Of a stretch of 64,000 bases of DNA, positions 1 through 6,299 are shown in pieces. A program made the translations under genes and the position numbers. The notes under the pieces are model-generated. The model did no database searches, had not been told where the DNA came from, and was given only the letters and a program-made list of their open reading frames with translations. How positions within the stretch are numbered: the first letter of the stretch is position 1; every line of letters begins with the position of its first letter. Origin of the DNA: Rubricoccus sp038746605 (lineage in GTDB: Bacteria > Bacteroidota > Rhodothermia > Rhodothermales > Rubricoccaceae); NCBI GenBank assembly GCA_038746605.1, contig JBCDKM010000023.1, positions 1-64,000 of the forward strand. Direction: 5' to 3'.

Positions 1-1
1 C

Positions 2-88
2 AACAAGCTGCTGCGGGTCGCGGCGGCGGTGCTGCGGGACGGGCGACCGTACGAGGCGGACCACGTGAGCGTGAGGCCTATGATTTAG
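2..88 (+). pseudogene. C-terminal end of a transposase, probably IS110/IS1111 type (cut by window edge)
   Basis: The open frame runs in from the left edge and ends at TAG. It encodes about 28 residues, including the stretch NKLLRVAAAVLRDGRPYEA. This resembles the extreme C-terminus of IS110/IS116/IS902-family transposases, which end in a 'KLxRIxxAVLRxGxPY' type sequence. The match is short, so the family is inferred. The context supports it: the stop codon is only 28 bp from half of an attC-like site (117-144), and the IS1111-attC subgroup of IS110 elements is known to insert specifically into attC sites. Whether the element is complete cannot be seen here. Confidence 0.5.
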
Positions 89-116
89 CGGTCCAAGCCC
101 TTGACATCGTCATAGC

Positions 117-144
117 GATCGGCGTGCAGCCGCGGGTTATGTGG
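117..144 (-). other. Half of an attC-like cassette site, truncated by the adjacent mobile element
   Basis: Twenty-four of 28 bases match the right arm of the full attC-like site at 832-859, including the core TGCAGCCG and the terminal GTTATGTGG box. Read on the minus strand it supplies the R''-L'' arm straight after the stop codon of the 146-718 gene. The partner arm is missing. In its place lie 28 bp that lead into the stop codon of the transposase fragment, as expected if an insertion sequence landed in the attC. Confidence 0.55.
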
Positions 145-145
145 A

Positions 146-718
146 TCAACGACCGCGAAGCAACCACGTCATCTGTACACGCGAGCCTGGTGCTGCGAAT
201 CCGTACGTGGTGGTGTCAGCCTCTGCTCTCACCTGACGGGACACCTCCGCTAGGTCCACCCCACCGAGAGTGCCTTTGTATAGCAGGAGCCGCGCCGCTG
301 AGATGTCGCCGGTCCATTCAACGTCGAACTGCACGACCGCCCAAAAACCGGCAGGTAGACGCTCCCTCCAGTAGTCCACGGCGTCGGGGCCGTGATACTC
401 TCGGCCCATCCCGTCAACCGCAAACAGAGCGGGAGATGCTTGAGCCGCATGGATAGTTGAACCGGGATTATTAGCGAGCCATTCCTTCATGCCTGCCGCG
501 ATCTCGCTGCGGACTGAGTCGAGCCGTGCACCGTAAGGATAGGGCGGCACCTCTATGCTCCGAGACCAAAGCAAGGAGTCCACTCGAACCCGCGCGTCTG
601 GATCAGGCACGACCGCGCCGCCCGGCTCTGCTCGCGCGTCCGCAGGAGCATCCTGCGCGCAGGCCAAGGAACTCAGCGCAAGAGGTAGTGCGAGGAGGGC
701 TACGGCGAGCTTGAGCAT
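146..718 (-). CDS. Secreted protein of unknown function, likely integron cassette gene
   Basis: The product is 190 residues. The N-terminus (MLKLAVALLALPLALSSLAC) is a hydrophobic signal peptide with a probable signal peptidase I site after ACA, so the mature protein is periplasmic or outside the cell. I do not recognise the mature domain. It has a conserved-looking middle (FAVDGMGREYHGPDAVDYW) and ends LLRGR. The ATG at 718 was chosen over an upstream in-frame GTG at 730 because that GTG lies inside the attC-like R' box. The gene lies between two attC-like sites: its start is 10 bp from the box at 728-735 and its stop codon abuts the half site at 117-144. That is the layout of an integron gene cassette. 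Confidence 0.6.
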   Translation of the reverse strand: MLKLAVALLALPLALSSLACAQDAPADARAEPGGAVVPDPDARVRVDSLLWSRSIEVPPYPYGARLDSVRSEIAAGMKEWLANNPGSTIHAAQASPALFAVDGMGREYHGPDAVDYWRERLPAGFWAVVQFDVEWTGDISAARLLLYKGTLGGVDLAEVSRQVRAEADTTTYGFAAPGSRVQMTWLLRGR

Positions 719-727
719 TTGCAGATC

Positions 728-859
728 CACATAACAGATTGCGGCTCAGCCGACCAGGGCAGCGACCGCAGAGGTTGAACGAAGCGAAGGTAGCGCCTAT
801 GCCCAGACGAGCCGACGACGCCGGAGCCCTGGGTCGGCCTGCAGCCGTGGGTTATATGG
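728..859 (-). other. Complete attC-like recombination site
   Basis: Two arms, 728-755 and 832-859, are inverted repeats. The outer boxes are GTTATGTGG (minus strand) and CCATATAAC. The inner boxes pair CGGCTGCAGGCCGACC with GGTCGGCTGAGCCG, leaving two unpaired bases. This reproduces the attC plan: R''-L'' and L'-R' arms, extrahelical bases on one arm, an unpaired spacer between R and L boxes, and a variable middle of 76 bp. The 132-bp length is within the known attC range. It separates two small same-strand genes exactly where a cassette junction should be. The outer box GTTATGT departs from the GTTRRRY consensus at one base, so I rate this probable. Confidence 0.6.
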
Positions 860-881
860 CGCGGTGGATAGAGCGCCGACC

Positions 882-1247
882 TCAGCATTCGTAAACATAG
901 TCCGTGTAGTCAGCGACGAGGCTGTTCAACTCGGCGATGCGCTCGGGGTCGTGGGCGCAAATCCATGGGGCGCGGTCATCCATCATCCCACTGTCCCCGT
1001 ACTCGTTCAGGTACATCGCCAGCATCAGCAACTCGGGCTCGTCCAGGTCGAGTTTGGCGGCCTCGGTAATCTCGGCCTCAACGCTCCCACGGTTGAAAGC
1101 TTGGTCGAGCGCCACCCCGTCCACGTACAGTTTGCCGTCGGGTGCTTCGAACACGATAGCATCCACGACGGCGGGATTAGGCGAGGCGTCTGTGCAAGCT
1201 CCGAGCAGGAGCGAGAGCAGGAGCACAGTTCGCAAGGGCAGCGCCAT
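882..1247 (-). CDS. Small lipoprotein of unknown function, likely integron cassette gene
   Basis: The product is 121 residues. The start MALPLRTVLLLSLLLGAC is a lipoprotein signal peptide with lipobox LLGAC, so Cys18 is the predicted lipid anchor. The mature part is acidic and ends with a Cys (YVYEC). No domain is recognised. The ATG lies within a GTTATATGG box, as in cassettes whose start codon overlaps the recombination site. The gene is followed after 22 bp by the complete attC-like site (728-859). With its downstream neighbour it forms what looks like a two-cassette array read leftwards. Confidence 0.6.
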   Translation of the reverse strand: MALPLRTVLLLSLLLGACTDASPNPAVVDAIVFEAPDGKLYVDGVALDQAFNRGSVEAEITEAAKLDLDEPELLMLAMYLNEYGDSGMMDDRAPWICAHDPERIAELNSLVADYTDYVYEC

Positions 1248-1282
1248 ATAACCAGTACTTCAGCCGACTGGCTAGTCGGCAT
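1244..1282 (-). other. Hairpin and GTTATAT box upstream of the first cassette (possible attI or degenerate attC half)
   Basis: GCCGACT and AGTCGGC (1263-1280) form a 7-bp stem with a 4-nt loop, followed on the minus strand by a GTTATAT box at the start codon. The GTCGGCTGAAG motif resembles the L' arm of the 728-859 site, but no matching R'' box is present, so this is not a complete attC. It could be an attI junction or a decayed site. No integrase gene is seen nearby. Confidence 0.3.
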
Positions 1283-1574
1283 AAGGGGCGGAATGTGAAA
1301 ATATAAACGTCTCCAGTCGGCATAAGAGTCGGAATACGTCTATATCGAGGAATGCGACGCTTGCCCCACTTCCCCCACCTCGGTACCGAGGCGGACCGAG
1401 TGAACGGAAGGCACCCCGACCAGCAGTCGCCCCTCCCCGCTCATCGTGCGAGGCCCCCGCTCGTCCCCCGGATCCCGCCGCCTGCCGATCCGCCGGACCT
1501 CCCAGCCCAGATGCCCCGTGGACGCCACACCCGGCACCTCCGCCGGACCCGCTCCACACCAGCACCCTCCCCCC
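1248..1574. other. Gene-free stretch with a 21-bp direct repeat and one palindrome
   Basis: No convincing gene. It contains a nearly identical direct repeat (AGTCGGCATAAG...CGGAAT) at 1274-1294 and 1315-1335, with an AT-rich patch (AAAATATAAACG) between the copies that could be a promoter for the leftward cassette genes. The intergenic palindrome at 1375-1394 follows. The rest precedes the fasciclin gene. Confidence 0.5.
1375..1394. repeat. Intergenic palindrome, family CCGCCTCGGNNCCGAGGCGG
   Basis: One mismatch in the left arm (CCACCTCGG), centre TA. It lies 180 bp before the fasciclin gene and is the leftmost copy of the family in this window. Confidence 0.85.
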
Positions 1575-2075
1575 ATGCATCTCCGCCTCTTCCTCCTCGC
1601 CTTCCTCGCGCTGCCCCTCATCGCCGCCACCCCGCAGAAGCACGACGACATCGTCGACATCGCGGCCTCCAGCAGCGACTTCGAGACGCTCGTCGCCGCC
1701 GTCAAGGCCGCCGGTCTCGTGGATGTCCTCAAGAGCGACGGCCCCTTCACCGTCTTCGCGCCCAACGACGAGGCCTTCGCCCGCCTCGGCGACAACGCTA
1801 TCCAGCGCCTCCTCCGCCCGGAGAACCGCGACCAGCTCACCGCCATCCTGACCTACCATGTCGTCCCCGGCGAGTTCAAGGCGCGCGACGTGGTCCGCGT
1901 CAACGAACTGGAGACCGCCAACGGCCAGAGCCTCTCCATCGGCTCCCGCATCGACAACGCGCAGCTCCTCGCGACGGACATCGAGGCCTCCAACGGCGTC
2001 ATCCACGTGATTGACCGCGTGCTGATGCCGCGCGAGATGCCTGCGCAGCGGTCCGCACGCCGCAGCCACCACTAA
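1575..2075 (+). CDS. Secreted fasciclin (FAS1) domain protein
   Basis: The product is 166 residues: a signal peptide (MHLRLFLLAFLALPLIAA) followed by one FAS1 domain of about 130 residues. The two FAS1 landmark motifs are present: GPFTVFAPNDEAFARL (H1-type) and the closing NGVIHVIDRVLMP (H2-type), with the conserved YHVVPG between them. FAS1 domains act in adhesion and cell-surface contacts; the exact ligand is not predictable. The ATG at 1575 was chosen because the signal peptide starts there; the open frame extends upstream without plausible protein. The tail RSARRSHH is basic. A hairpin terminator follows. Confidence 0.85.
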   Translation: MHLRLFLLAFLALPLIAATPQKHDDIVDIAASSSDFETLVAAVKAAGLVDVLKSDGPFTVFAPNDEAFARLGDNAIQRLLRPENRDQLTAILTYHVVPGEFKARDVVRVNELETANGQSLSIGSRIDNAQLLATDIEASNGVIHVIDRVLMPREMPAQRSARRSHH

Positions 2076-2093
2076 GGACCGGCATCTCGTTTC

Positions 2094-2124
2094 GGGCCGT
2101 CCCTCATATTCTGGAGGGCGGCCC
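2094..2124 (+). terminator. Hairpin after the fasciclin gene
   Basis: GGGCCGTCCCTC and GGAGGGCGGCCC form a strong stem around a 7-nt loop. A pyrimidine-rich but not T-only stretch follows, so this is a terminator-like hairpin rather than a textbook intrinsic terminator. Confidence 0.5.
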
Positions 2125-2130
2125 GTCGTC

Positions 2131-2138
2131 TATTCTGG
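2131..2138 (+). promoter_or_regulatory. Candidate -7 box TATTCTGG
   Basis: Starts 28 nt before the ATG of the hydrolase at 2159, the spacing shared by many genes in this window. Confidence 0.35.
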
Positions 2139-2158
2139 CACTCCCGTCTCCGCCCGTT

Positions 2159-3547
2159 ATGCGCTCGTCTGTCCTCCTCCTCGCCGCACTGGCGCTCTCG
2201 CTTCCCGTCGCCGCCAGCGCGCAGACCGTCCCCTCCGGCCTCAGCGGCACGTGGTCCGGCGCCGCCATCACGGACGGCATCCCGACGCTCTTCTCCCTCG
2301 ACATCGAGGTCATCGGGGACAGTCTCGCGACGACTCTCACGCAGCCCTATAACGGCTATGAGACCTTCGGCTACGCCTTCGCCTACACTCCGCCCGAGGC
2401 GGACCAACCCGGCGACGGCTTCCTGACCTCGGGCCTCTACGGCGACATGCGGCTCCTCGTCGATCTACAGGAGCAGAACCTTCGGGGCACCGTCTCGGAA
2501 GAGGACTCAGTGGTCGCTACGGTGTTCTTGCAGCGCGTCATCCCGTTCGGCCTGCCGCGATTCGATTCGCGCGAGTTCCGGGTCGTCTCCGGGCGCGACA
2601 CGCTCGCGGGCGCTCTCTTCACGCCAGGCGAGCCGGAGTTCCGCGGCGGTCCCCACCCGACGGTCGTGCTCGTCACCGGGCGCGGCTACGGCGGGCGATG
2701 GGAGATGACCTGGCTCGCGCGACTCTACGCCCGCAACGGAATCGCGGCGGTCGTCTGGGACGGACGTGGCCAGGGACGGTCTACCGGAGACCGCACCACT
2801 GTCACGAGCGCGCAGCGCTTCGCGGACGTGAACGCCATCCTCGACTGGTCCCGCGAGCAGCCCGAGGTGGACGCGGAGCAGATCGGCGTGCAGGGCAACA
2901 GCGCAGGCGGCTGGATCGGCCCCCTCGCGATTCAGGACCGCGACGATGTGGCCTTTCTCGTTACCACCGTCGGTCCCGCCGAGAGCCTCGCTGACCAGCA
3001 GGCCCACACGACCACGCAGCTCATGGAAGACTCCGGCACGACCTATACCGACGCCGAGTACCAGGCCGCTTTCGAGTACCAGCGCAGCCTCGTGCCGATG
3101 GCTCAGCGCGGCGCGACGTGGGAGGAGTACGAGGCCGTCAACGCCGCCGCGCGAGAGGCACGATGGGCCGAACACGCGCTCATCCCGGACAGCCTCGGCC
3201 TGCCCGACCTCGACTACTACGCCCGGATGCCCGGCCTGGACCCGGCGCCTGCACTCGCAGAGTGGAACCAACCGTTCCTGGCCGTCCTCGGCAGCGAGGA
3301 CTGGATCGTCCCTCCGGAGCACAACGTCGAGTTGATGGAGACGCTCCTCGCGGACAACCCCGACGCCACGATCACTGTCCTGAACATGGGCCACGCGCTG
3401 GAGCGACCGGAGGCTGTCGTCGGGGAAGGCGAGTGGCCGTTCCGCTACCGCCGCGACTGGACCCGCGTCCCGGAGCTGTACACCACACTCCTCGGCTGGC
3501 TAGACGCTCGCACGACGACCGTCGCCGAGCGCGAGGCCGGAGGCTGA
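2159..3547 (+). CDS. Secreted alpha/beta hydrolase (dienelactone hydrolase/esterase-like)
   Basis: The product is 462 residues. A signal peptide (MRSSVLLLAALALSLPVAASAQ) is followed by a roughly 120-residue N-terminal beta-rich region and then an alpha/beta hydrolase fold. The nucleophile elbow GNSAGG places Ser248. The likely acid is Asp381 in GSEDW and the base His412 in GHALE. The motif DGRGQGRSTGDR is the usual oxyanion or lid-side loop of this fold. Proteins with this architecture are exported peptidases or esterases of unassigned substrate. No lipobox is seen. The gene stands alone, with a candidate promoter 28 nt upstream and a weak palindrome-like hairpin after its stop (about 3553-3590). 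Confidence 0.8.
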   Translation: MRSSVLLLAALALSLPVAASAQTVPSGLSGTWSGAAITDGIPTLFSLDIEVIGDSLATTLTQPYNGYETFGYAFAYTPPEADQPGDGFLTSGLYGDMRLLVDLQEQNLRGTVSEEDSVVATVFLQRVIPFGLPRFDSREFRVVSGRDTLAGALFTPGEPEFRGGPHPTVVLVTGRGYGGRWEMTWLARLYARNGIAAVVWDGRGQGRSTGDRTTVTSAQRFADVNAILDWSREQPEVDAEQIGVQGNSAGGWIGPLAIQDRDDVAFLVTTVGPAESLADQQAHTTTQLMEDSGTTYTDAEYQAAFEYQRSLVPMAQRGATWEEYEAVNAAAREARWAEHALIPDSLGLPDLDYYARMPGLDPAPALAEWNQPFLAVLGSEDWIVPPEHNVELMETLLADNPDATITVLNMGHALERPEAVVGEGEWPFRYRRDWTRVPELYTTLLGWLDARTTTVAEREAGG

Positions 3548-3592
3548 CCCCGCCCGCCTCGGTGCGGCTACGGGCACCGGACGGGGGCATCG

Positions 3593-3600
3593 TACGTTGA
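3593..3600 (+). promoter_or_regulatory. Candidate -7 box TACGTTGA
   Basis: Starts 30 nt before the ATG of the antitoxin at 3623. Confidence 0.35.
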
Positions 3601-3622
3601 GTGGAGGACGCTCTCCCCTGCC

Positions 3623-3856
3623 ATGGCCACGCTGACACTCCCGCCGGACCTCGACGAGGCTCGCGCACGCCTCCTGCTCGCCGTCGCCCTGTTTCAGGAG
3701 GATGACCTCCCCGTCGGACGCGCAGCGGAGATCGCAGGTCTGTCCTACCGAGCGTTCGTCGAGGCCCTCCGTGACCGAGGCATCCCGCTCACGACCTACA
3801 CGGACGAAATGTGGGAGCAGGATCAGGCCTTCCTAGACCGCCAGGGCGACGCGTGA
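3623..3856 (+). CDS. UPF0175-family antitoxin
   Basis: The product is 77 residues and matches the UPF0175 pattern: an N-terminal half with ARLLLAVALFQEDDLPVGRAAEIAGLSYRAFVEALRDRGIP, a predicted helix-turn-helix core, then the conserved TxYTxEMxEQD-like tail (TTYTDEMWEQDQAF). Members are DNA-binding antitoxins that neutralise and autoregulate a PIN-like partner. The stop codon overlaps the GTG start of the downstream toxin by 4 bp (GTGA), so the two are translationally coupled. Confidence 0.8.
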   Translation: MATLTLPPDLDEARARLLLAVALFQEDDLPVGRAAEIAGLSYRAFVEALRDRGIPLTTYTDEMWEQDQAFLDRQGDA

Positions 3857-4299
3857 AGGCTGTCGTCGTCACGGATACCTCGTGCCTGATCGCGCTCGAA
3901 CGGGTCGGACACCTCCAATTGCTTCCGGGCCTATTTACAGTTCTCGCGCCTCCGGCTGTCGCGGAGGAGTTCGGCCGCTGTCCCGACTGGATGACGGTGC
4001 GGAACGCCCCGCCTAGCCCCGAACGGCTCGTAGCTCTCGATAAGGGAGAATCTGAAGCCATCGCGCTTGCCCTCAGCCTGCCAAGCGCCACACTGCTGAT
4101 CGATGAGGCAAGAGGCCGTGCAGCGGCAGCCCGGTTGAGGCTTCAGGTAACAGGAACCGCGGGCGTTCTGCTAAAGGCCAAGCGGCATGCCCTCCTTCCT
4201 CTCGTCGGACCCGTCCTGGAAGAGTTGGTCTTGGAGCACAGCTTTCGTCTGAGCGACCGCTTGTTCCTCGCGATCCTAGAACGAGCAAACGAGTCGTAG
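3853..4299 (+). CDS. PIN-like DUF3368 toxin (ribonuclease)
   Basis: The product is 148 residues. VVVTDTSCLIALER carries the first acidic residue of the PIN fold (Asp near the N-terminus). DKGESEAIALAL and LIDEARGR carry the second and third acidic clusters typical of DUF3368. Family members are predicted metal-dependent ribonucleases paired with UPF0175 antitoxins. The GTG start at 3853 was chosen because the PIN motif begins right after it and it overlaps the antitoxin stop. The longer upstream frame is out of register with any domain. Confidence 0.8.
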   Translation: MKAVVVTDTSCLIALERVGHLQLLPGLFTVLAPPAVAEEFGRCPDWMTVRNAPPSPERLVALDKGESEAIALALSLPSATLLIDEARGRAAAARLRLQVTGTAGVLLKAKRHALLPLVGPVLEELVLEHSFRLSDRLFLAILERANES

Positions 4300-4302
4300 C
4301 GC

Positions 4303-4337
4303 CCGCCTCTGGTCCCCGGATGGACGGACCGAGGCGA
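4303..4337 (+). terminator. Hairpin after the toxin-antitoxin pair
   Basis: CGCCTCTGGTCC pairs with GGACCGAGGCG across an 8-9 nt loop. It looks like a degenerate, looped version of the intergenic palindrome family. Confidence 0.45.
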
Positions 4338-4348
4338 CGGAGCAGGCG

Positions 4349-4356
4349 TATCGTGT
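4349..4356 (+). promoter_or_regulatory. Candidate -7 box TATCGTGT
   Basis: Starts 30 nt before the ATG of the amylase at 4379. Confidence 0.35.
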
Positions 4357-4378
4357 GCGCTCTGCCTCCACGACCGCC

Positions 4379-6247
4379 ATGTCCCGCCTCGCCCTCCTCC
4401 TCGCTCCGCTGGCGTTCCTCGCAGCGGCGCCCCCCGCCGCCCAGCCCCAGATCGAGCGCGTCGAGCCCGGCAACTGGTGGACGGGCATGATCCACGACGA
4501 CCTCCAGATCCTCCTCTACGGCGAGGGGATCGGCCAGACCCGCGCTACGATGGCGCCGCACGAGGGCGTGACGCTGGACCAGGCCGTGCAGGTCGAGAAC
4601 CCCAACTACCTCTTCCTGGACCTCACCGTCCACGACCACGCCGAGGCGGGCACCCTCGCGTTCTCGTTCGACGGTCCGGAGGGCAGCACGACGCTCGCCT
4701 ACGACCTCCGCGAGCGCACCCGCGAGCCCGGCACCTACGCCCAGGGGTTCGACAGCGAGGACGTGATCTACCTCATGGTCCCGGACCGCTTCGCGAACGG
4801 CGACCCGAGCAACGACTCCATCGCGGGTATGCTGGAGGGCGTGGACCGCTCCGACCCCGACGCGCGCCAGGGCGGCGACTTCGCGGGCGTGATGCAGAAC
4901 CTGGACTACATCGCGGATCTCGGCATGACCGCCATCTGGTTCACGCCCGTCTTCGAGAACGACATGACCCCGGAGTACGGCGCCTACCACGGCTATGCCG
5001 CGACAGACATGTACCGCGTGGACCGCCGCTTCGGCAGCAACGAGGAGTTCACCGCCCTCGTCGATGCCGTGCACGCGCGCGGGATGACCGTCATCATGGA
5101 CATGATCCACAACCACGTCGGCGACCGGCACTGGTGGATGGACGACCTCCCGACCTCCGACTGGGTCCACTCGCTGGAGCGCTTCGGCACCACGAGCTAC
5201 CGCACGACGACCGCTGTGGACCCCTACGCCGCCGAGGCGGACCGGGACGGCATGGAGAAGGCGTGGTTCGTGAGCGAGATGCCCGACCTCGGCCAGACCA
5301 ACGACCTCCTCGCCACCTACCTCATCCAGAACACCGTCTGGTGGATCGAGACGAGCGGCGTGGACGGCATCCGCATGGACACCTACCCCTACGCCGACAA
5401 GCACTACATGGCGCGATGGGCCGAGCACGTGCTGGAGGAGTTCCCAGACTTCAACATCGTCGGCGAAACGTGGATGCAGCGGACCGCCCACACGGCCTAC
5501 TGGCAGCGCGGCTTCCGGGCCTCGCCGGATGGGTACGAATCGCCGCTGCCCAGCGTGACGGACTTCCCGATGCACGCCGCCTTCTACGAGGCCATCATGA
5601 ACGAGACGGACTGGACGGGCGGCCTGAGCGCGTTCTACTTCACCCTCGCGCAGGACTTCCTCTACCCGGATCCGCCGCGCGTCGTCGCCTTCCTCGACAA
5701 TCACGATCTCCCGCGCGTCTACAGCCTCTTCGGCGAGGACGAGGCGCGCTTCCAGATGGCCTACGCCCTGCTGATGACCCTCCCAAGGACGCCGCAGGTC
5801 TACTACGGGACAGAACTCGCGATGCCGAACGGCCCCTACACCGGCTCCGATGGCTACAAGCGCTCCCCGATGCTCGGCGGCTGGCCCGGCGACGAACGCT
5901 CAGTCTTCACCGCGGAGGGCCGGACAGAGCGCGAGACCCGCGCCTTCGACTACGTCCGCACGCTCACGCGCTGGCGGCGCTATGCCACCGCCGTGCACCA
6001 CGGGCGCACCACCCAGTTCCTCCCGCGCGACAACGTCTACGTCCTCTTCCGCTACACCGACGACGAGGCCGTCATGACGATTCTCAACCGGAATGAAGAG
6101 CCCCACTCCCTCGGCCTCGGGCACTACGCGGAGCGACTCGACGGCTACACCTTCGCGCGCGATGTCGTCTCCGGTACCGTCCATTCTCTGGACGGACCGC
6201 TAGAGGTCCCAGCGCAGACGACGCTCGTATTGGAACTCGCGAGGTAG
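4379..6247 (+). CDS. Secreted neopullulanase/cyclomaltodextrinase-type alpha-amylase (GH13, SusA-like)
   Basis: The product is 622 residues. A signal peptide is followed by an N-terminal beta domain of the cyclomaltodextrinase type (IERVEPGNWWTGM) and a GH13 barrel. Barrel motifs seen are VIMDMIHNHVGDRHWW, GIRMDTYPY with nucleophile Asp334, IVGETW with acid/base Glu363, and FLDNHDLPR with Asp443. A C-terminal beta domain closes the protein (LGHYAERLDGYTFARDVVSG). It should cleave alpha-1,4 (and cyclic) glucans in the periplasm, as SusA does in Bacteroides. The ATG at 4379 starts the signal peptide; an ATG 24 bp upstream is also in frame but less likely. It converges on the secreted esterase gene across a palindrome. 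Confidence 0.88.
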   Translation: MSRLALLLAPLAFLAAAPPAAQPQIERVEPGNWWTGMIHDDLQILLYGEGIGQTRATMAPHEGVTLDQAVQVENPNYLFLDLTVHDHAEAGTLAFSFDGPEGSTTLAYDLRERTREPGTYAQGFDSEDVIYLMVPDRFANGDPSNDSIAGMLEGVDRSDPDARQGGDFAGVMQNLDYIADLGMTAIWFTPVFENDMTPEYGAYHGYAATDMYRVDRRFGSNEEFTALVDAVHARGMTVIMDMIHNHVGDRHWWMDDLPTSDWVHSLERFGTTSYRTTTAVDPYAAEADRDGMEKAWFVSEMPDLGQTNDLLATYLIQNTVWWIETSGVDGIRMDTYPYADKHYMARWAEHVLEEFPDFNIVGETWMQRTAHTAYWQRGFRASPDGYESPLPSVTDFPMHAAFYEAIMNETDWTGGLSAFYFTLAQDFLYPDPPRVVAFLDNHDLPRVYSLFGEDEARFQMAYALLMTLPRTPQVYYGTELAMPNGPYTGSDGYKRSPMLGGWPGDERSVFTAEGRTERETRAFDYVRTLTRWRRYATAVHHGRTTQFLPRDNVYVLFRYTDDEAVMTILNRNEEPHSLGLGHYAERLDGYTFARDVVSGTVHSLDGPLEVPAQTTLVLELAR

Positions 6248-6273
6248 CGTGCCCTGACCTGTGCCGCCCCTGC

Positions 6274-6293
6274 CCGCCTCGGCACCGAGGCGG
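6274..6293. repeat. Intergenic palindrome, family CCGCCTCGGNNCCGAGGCGG
   Basis: Perfect arms, centre CA. It lies between two convergent stop codons, 26 bp after the amylase and 6 bp after the esterase, where it could act as a bidirectional terminator stem. Confidence 0.9.
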
Positions 6294-6299
6294 GAGGGG

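Noticed and set aside
4073..5704. A 543-residue open frame on the minus strand opposite the amylase gene, and many similar long antisense frames (14242-15426, 20722-22344, 47709-50708).
   Set aside because: They are rich in Arg, Val, Gly, Ala and His runs, show no domain, and mirror high-GC codon use of the true gene on the other strand. They are composition artefacts.
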